Made by a program: the position numbers and the translations under genes. Shown piece after piece: positions 62,147 to 64,000 of a stretch of 64,000 nucleotides of DNA; within the stretch, counting starts at the first letter, position 1; every line of letters starts with the position of its first letter. The notes below the pieces were generated by a model. The model did not search any database. It was not told the origin of the DNA and saw only the letters and a list, made by a program, of their open reading frames with translations. This stretch comes from Okeania sp034190295 (GTDB lineage: Bacteria > Cyanobacteriota > Cyanobacteriia > Cyanobacteriales > Microcoleaceae). The DNA is taken from assembly GCA_034190295.1 (NCBI GenBank), contig JAXHSW010000004.1, positions 52,002-116,001 of the forward strand, read 5' to 3'.

Positions 62147-63319
62147 ATGAACAATCTAATAAACAAAACTGTCACAATGCAAGCGCTACTTCTGTGGGAT
62201 CTTGGCAAATTTGAAGTGCGTGAAGTTCCGAAACCTCAAGTTGATTCTAATGAAATCCTGTTACGCACATCAGCGGTTGGTTTATGCGGTTCAGACTTTC
62301 ACATTTTTTCTGGGGAGATGAACTTTAATAAGGATCGAAATGGTCAACCTATCCCCCTACTCCAACAACCCCAAATTCTAGGCCACGAAATTGTGGGTGT
62401 GGTAGAAGAAGTGGGTGCGGAGGTTCAAGATTTGTCTGTGGGCGATCGCGTGATTCTAGATCGGGGGTTAAACTGTTTGAGTAGAAAGCGACAACCTCTC
62501 TGTGAATACTGTGTTACCGGAGATTCCCACCAATGTGAATTCTATGAGGAACATGGTATCACTGGTTTACCAGGAGCATTCGCTGAATATTTGACACTTC
62601 CTGCTGTGAATGCCATTAAAATCAATTCTGACTTGAAAAATGTCCAAGCTGCCCTAACAGAACCTCTTAATTGTGTGATTCATTCATCAGATGTAGTGGC
62701 AAAAACTCGCGCGCGCTATCAAATTGGTGTTGAAGAGTTAGAGCGTCGCGTGCAATCAATTCTAATTTTTGGAGCTGGTCCTGCGGGAGTTTTATTTATT
62801 CAGTACCTACGCAATATTCTTGGATATTAGGGTTTAATTTTGGTCAGCGAAACAAATGCTCAAAAGCGTGAGTTAGCTAAAGGTTTTGGTGCAGATGTTA
62901 TAGACCCCCAAGAGGTAAATATTGTAGAGGCAGTGAGAGAAAAGACTAATGGACGTTTAGTAGAGTATGTAATTGATGCTTGCGGAAATGGTTTAATTTT
63001 TAAATCTCTTCCCAGTTTGATTCGCAAACAAGCAACGTTTCTGATATACGGTTATGGACATGGGGGAGTAGATTTGAGTGTGCTAAACAACTTCCAATTT
63101 ATGGAGACAATATTGGTTTGTGCGACGGGAGGTTCTGAAAAATTCAACGATCGGGGGCGCTCATTAAGCTACTCTCAAGCACTCAGAGCGCTGGAAGAAA
63201 AACAGATAGATGTGTCTTCATTGATTACACATCGTTACGATTCTCTGGAAACTGTACCACAAGCGTTTATCCATGACCACAAATTGTCAGATTATATTAA
63301 AGGTGTGATGGTATTATAA
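62147..63319 (+). pseudogene. Zinc-dependent alcohol dehydrogenase family gene with one in-frame stop
   Basis: The frame spans 391 codons and is interrupted only by TAG at 62828-62830 (codon 228); codons on both sides are in the same frame. The N-terminal GroES-like domain has the catalytic zinc residues C47, H80 and E81 and four structural zinc cysteines (C110, C119, C122, C130). The Rossmann region begins FGAGPAGVLFIQYL (about 208-221); after the stop it continues GLILVSETNAQKRELAKGFG and VIDACGNG to the normal end. A medium-chain sorbitol/threonine-dehydrogenase-like enzyme would result if the stop were read through. Either the gene is very recently dead or the stop is an assembly error. 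GGGAG precedes the ATG. Confidence 0.85.
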
Positions 63320-63654
63320 TCGAGGTTATAATTTTTAGGAAAACAAAGGCAATAATAGCGGGGTTGGTGATTAGGTAATGCTCTTCAAAATTTATGAACC
63401 TTACAACTATAGTTTTTTCATAGATATTTGAGACAAAAGCATTACTGAATAATTAATAATTAATAATTAAATAATTAAATAATTCAGGTTTAAAGCGTCC
63501 CCTTTTAACGGGAAAAAAGCGGTCGAGGGATGCCTTGGTCTCAGAGCCATATCCAATCGACCAAGAGAAGAAATAATATTTCCTTATGTTCAATTCCGTA
63601 ACGGTTTTAACCTTCTTGTAATTATCAATTATCCATTATCCATTAATGATATAG
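63320..63654. repeat. Spacer with a P-family element
   Basis: The P element covers 63444-63648: ATTAATAATTAATAATT, a variant middle (GTCCCCTTTTAACGGG, then an unusual insert GCGGTCGAGGGATGCC) and TTATCAATTATCCATTATCC. No gene. Confidence 0.6.
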
Positions 63655-64000
63655 GGCTTTGTTGCATGAAAGTATATAGCTGCCACACTTGCTCCGCATA
63701 TGTACAACAATAACGTGCGGAAATTGCTGTAACTATTGTCCAATAGATAAATAGTCATAATTGCGTTCCCTGGGCAATATACCTGTCGCACTTACTCCGA
63801 ATGGCGCTCAAGAGCAGAGCAATAACTATTGTCCAATAGATAAATAGTAATAATTGCGTTCCCTGGGCAATATAACTGCCGCACTTACTCCGAATGGCGC
63901 TCAAGAGCAGAGCAATAACTATTGTCCAATAGATAAATAGTAATAATTGCGTTCGCACAGCGATTAAGCTGTCGCACTTACTCCGAATGGCGCTCAAGAG
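63655..64000. mobile_element. Second copy of the hairpin-minisatellite MITE (runs off the window)
   Basis: It begins at 63655 with the same end GGCTTTGTTGCATGAAAG as the element at 46301 and matches it for the first 90 bp. The internal phrase TAACTATTGTCCAATAG occurs at 63730, 63823 and 63916, a steady 93-bp period, so the array is organised differently from the 67/92 pattern in the first copy. The right end lies outside. Open frames on the minus strand through the array are repeat artefacts. Confidence 0.82.

Noticed and set aside
63730..64000. Possible CRISPR array with 93-bp period
   Set aside because: The whole 93-bp unit repeats including the intervals, so there are no unique spacers.
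1..64000. tRNA or rRNA genes
   Set aside because: I looked for cloverleaf-like T-arm phrases and found only repeat-derived GGATTCAAACC-type strings without the other arms.

Overview
The window comes from a filamentous, low-GC cyanobacterium with a repeat-rich genome, most likely a non-heterocystous marine type related to Okeania, Trichodesmium or Moorena (inference). The evidence is a beta-carboxysome locus (ccmK2, ccmK1, ccmL, ccmM, ccmN, ccmO) beside an NDH-1 CO2-uptake subunit, frequent HIP1 octamers (GCGATCGC), a cyanobacterial-length aspartokinase, and very long intergenic spacers packed with short tandem repeats and dispersed elements. A 100-N gap at 10184-10283 shows that this is a draft assembly.

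Layout. 1-8 kb: end of a coiled-coil gene, gatB, a TVP38/VTT membrane protein, a small proline-rich secreted protein, and a Tat-exported PhoX phosphatase with a plausible Pho box. 8-18.6 kb: the carboxysome locus, all on the minus strand, with divergent ndhF of the F4 type. CcmM has an intact gamma-carbonic-anhydrase site and five RbcS-like domains; CcmN has a 26-residue tandem repeat in its linker, and the assembly gap falls inside that array. 18.6-32 kb: a DUF4351 remnant split by a MITE, a GPH-type symporter, an SH3-domain protein, pheS, a small membrane protein, a KtrB/TrkH potassium channel, a broken TnpB, a trypsin-RTX protease and a glycogen-debranching type glucosidase. 32-34 kb: 2 kb of non-coding DNA with seven copies of one repeat. 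34-56 kb: many polytopic GT-C type glycosyltransferases or relatives (six genes plus one dead copy), a PEP-CTERM protein, a Gfo/Idh/MocA oxidoreductase with a cupin, a HAD phosphatase, a cation/Ca2+ exchanger and a YbhN-like flippase-type protein. This looks like an envelope glycoconjugate region shaped by duplication. 56-64 kb: a dead IS701-like element, a multicopper oxidase, lysC, a zinc dehydrogenase broken by one in-frame stop, and a repeat-bearing MITE running off the end.

How the parts connect. The ccm genes build the carboxysome shell and the Rubisco/carbonic-anhydrase core, and NdhF4 belongs to the complex that supplies bicarbonate. PhoX would release phosphate outside the cytoplasm. 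No wholly new multi-gene system stands out. The most unusual signals are the repeat-expanded CcmN and CcmM, a MITE family whose IS relative is in the same window (5-bp target duplications on both, and a host reading frame that closes when the MITE is removed), a 397-bp MITE carrying a hairpin minisatellite with a 9-bp target duplication, and dispersed non-coding repeats that have been absorbed in frame into a membrane-protein gene.
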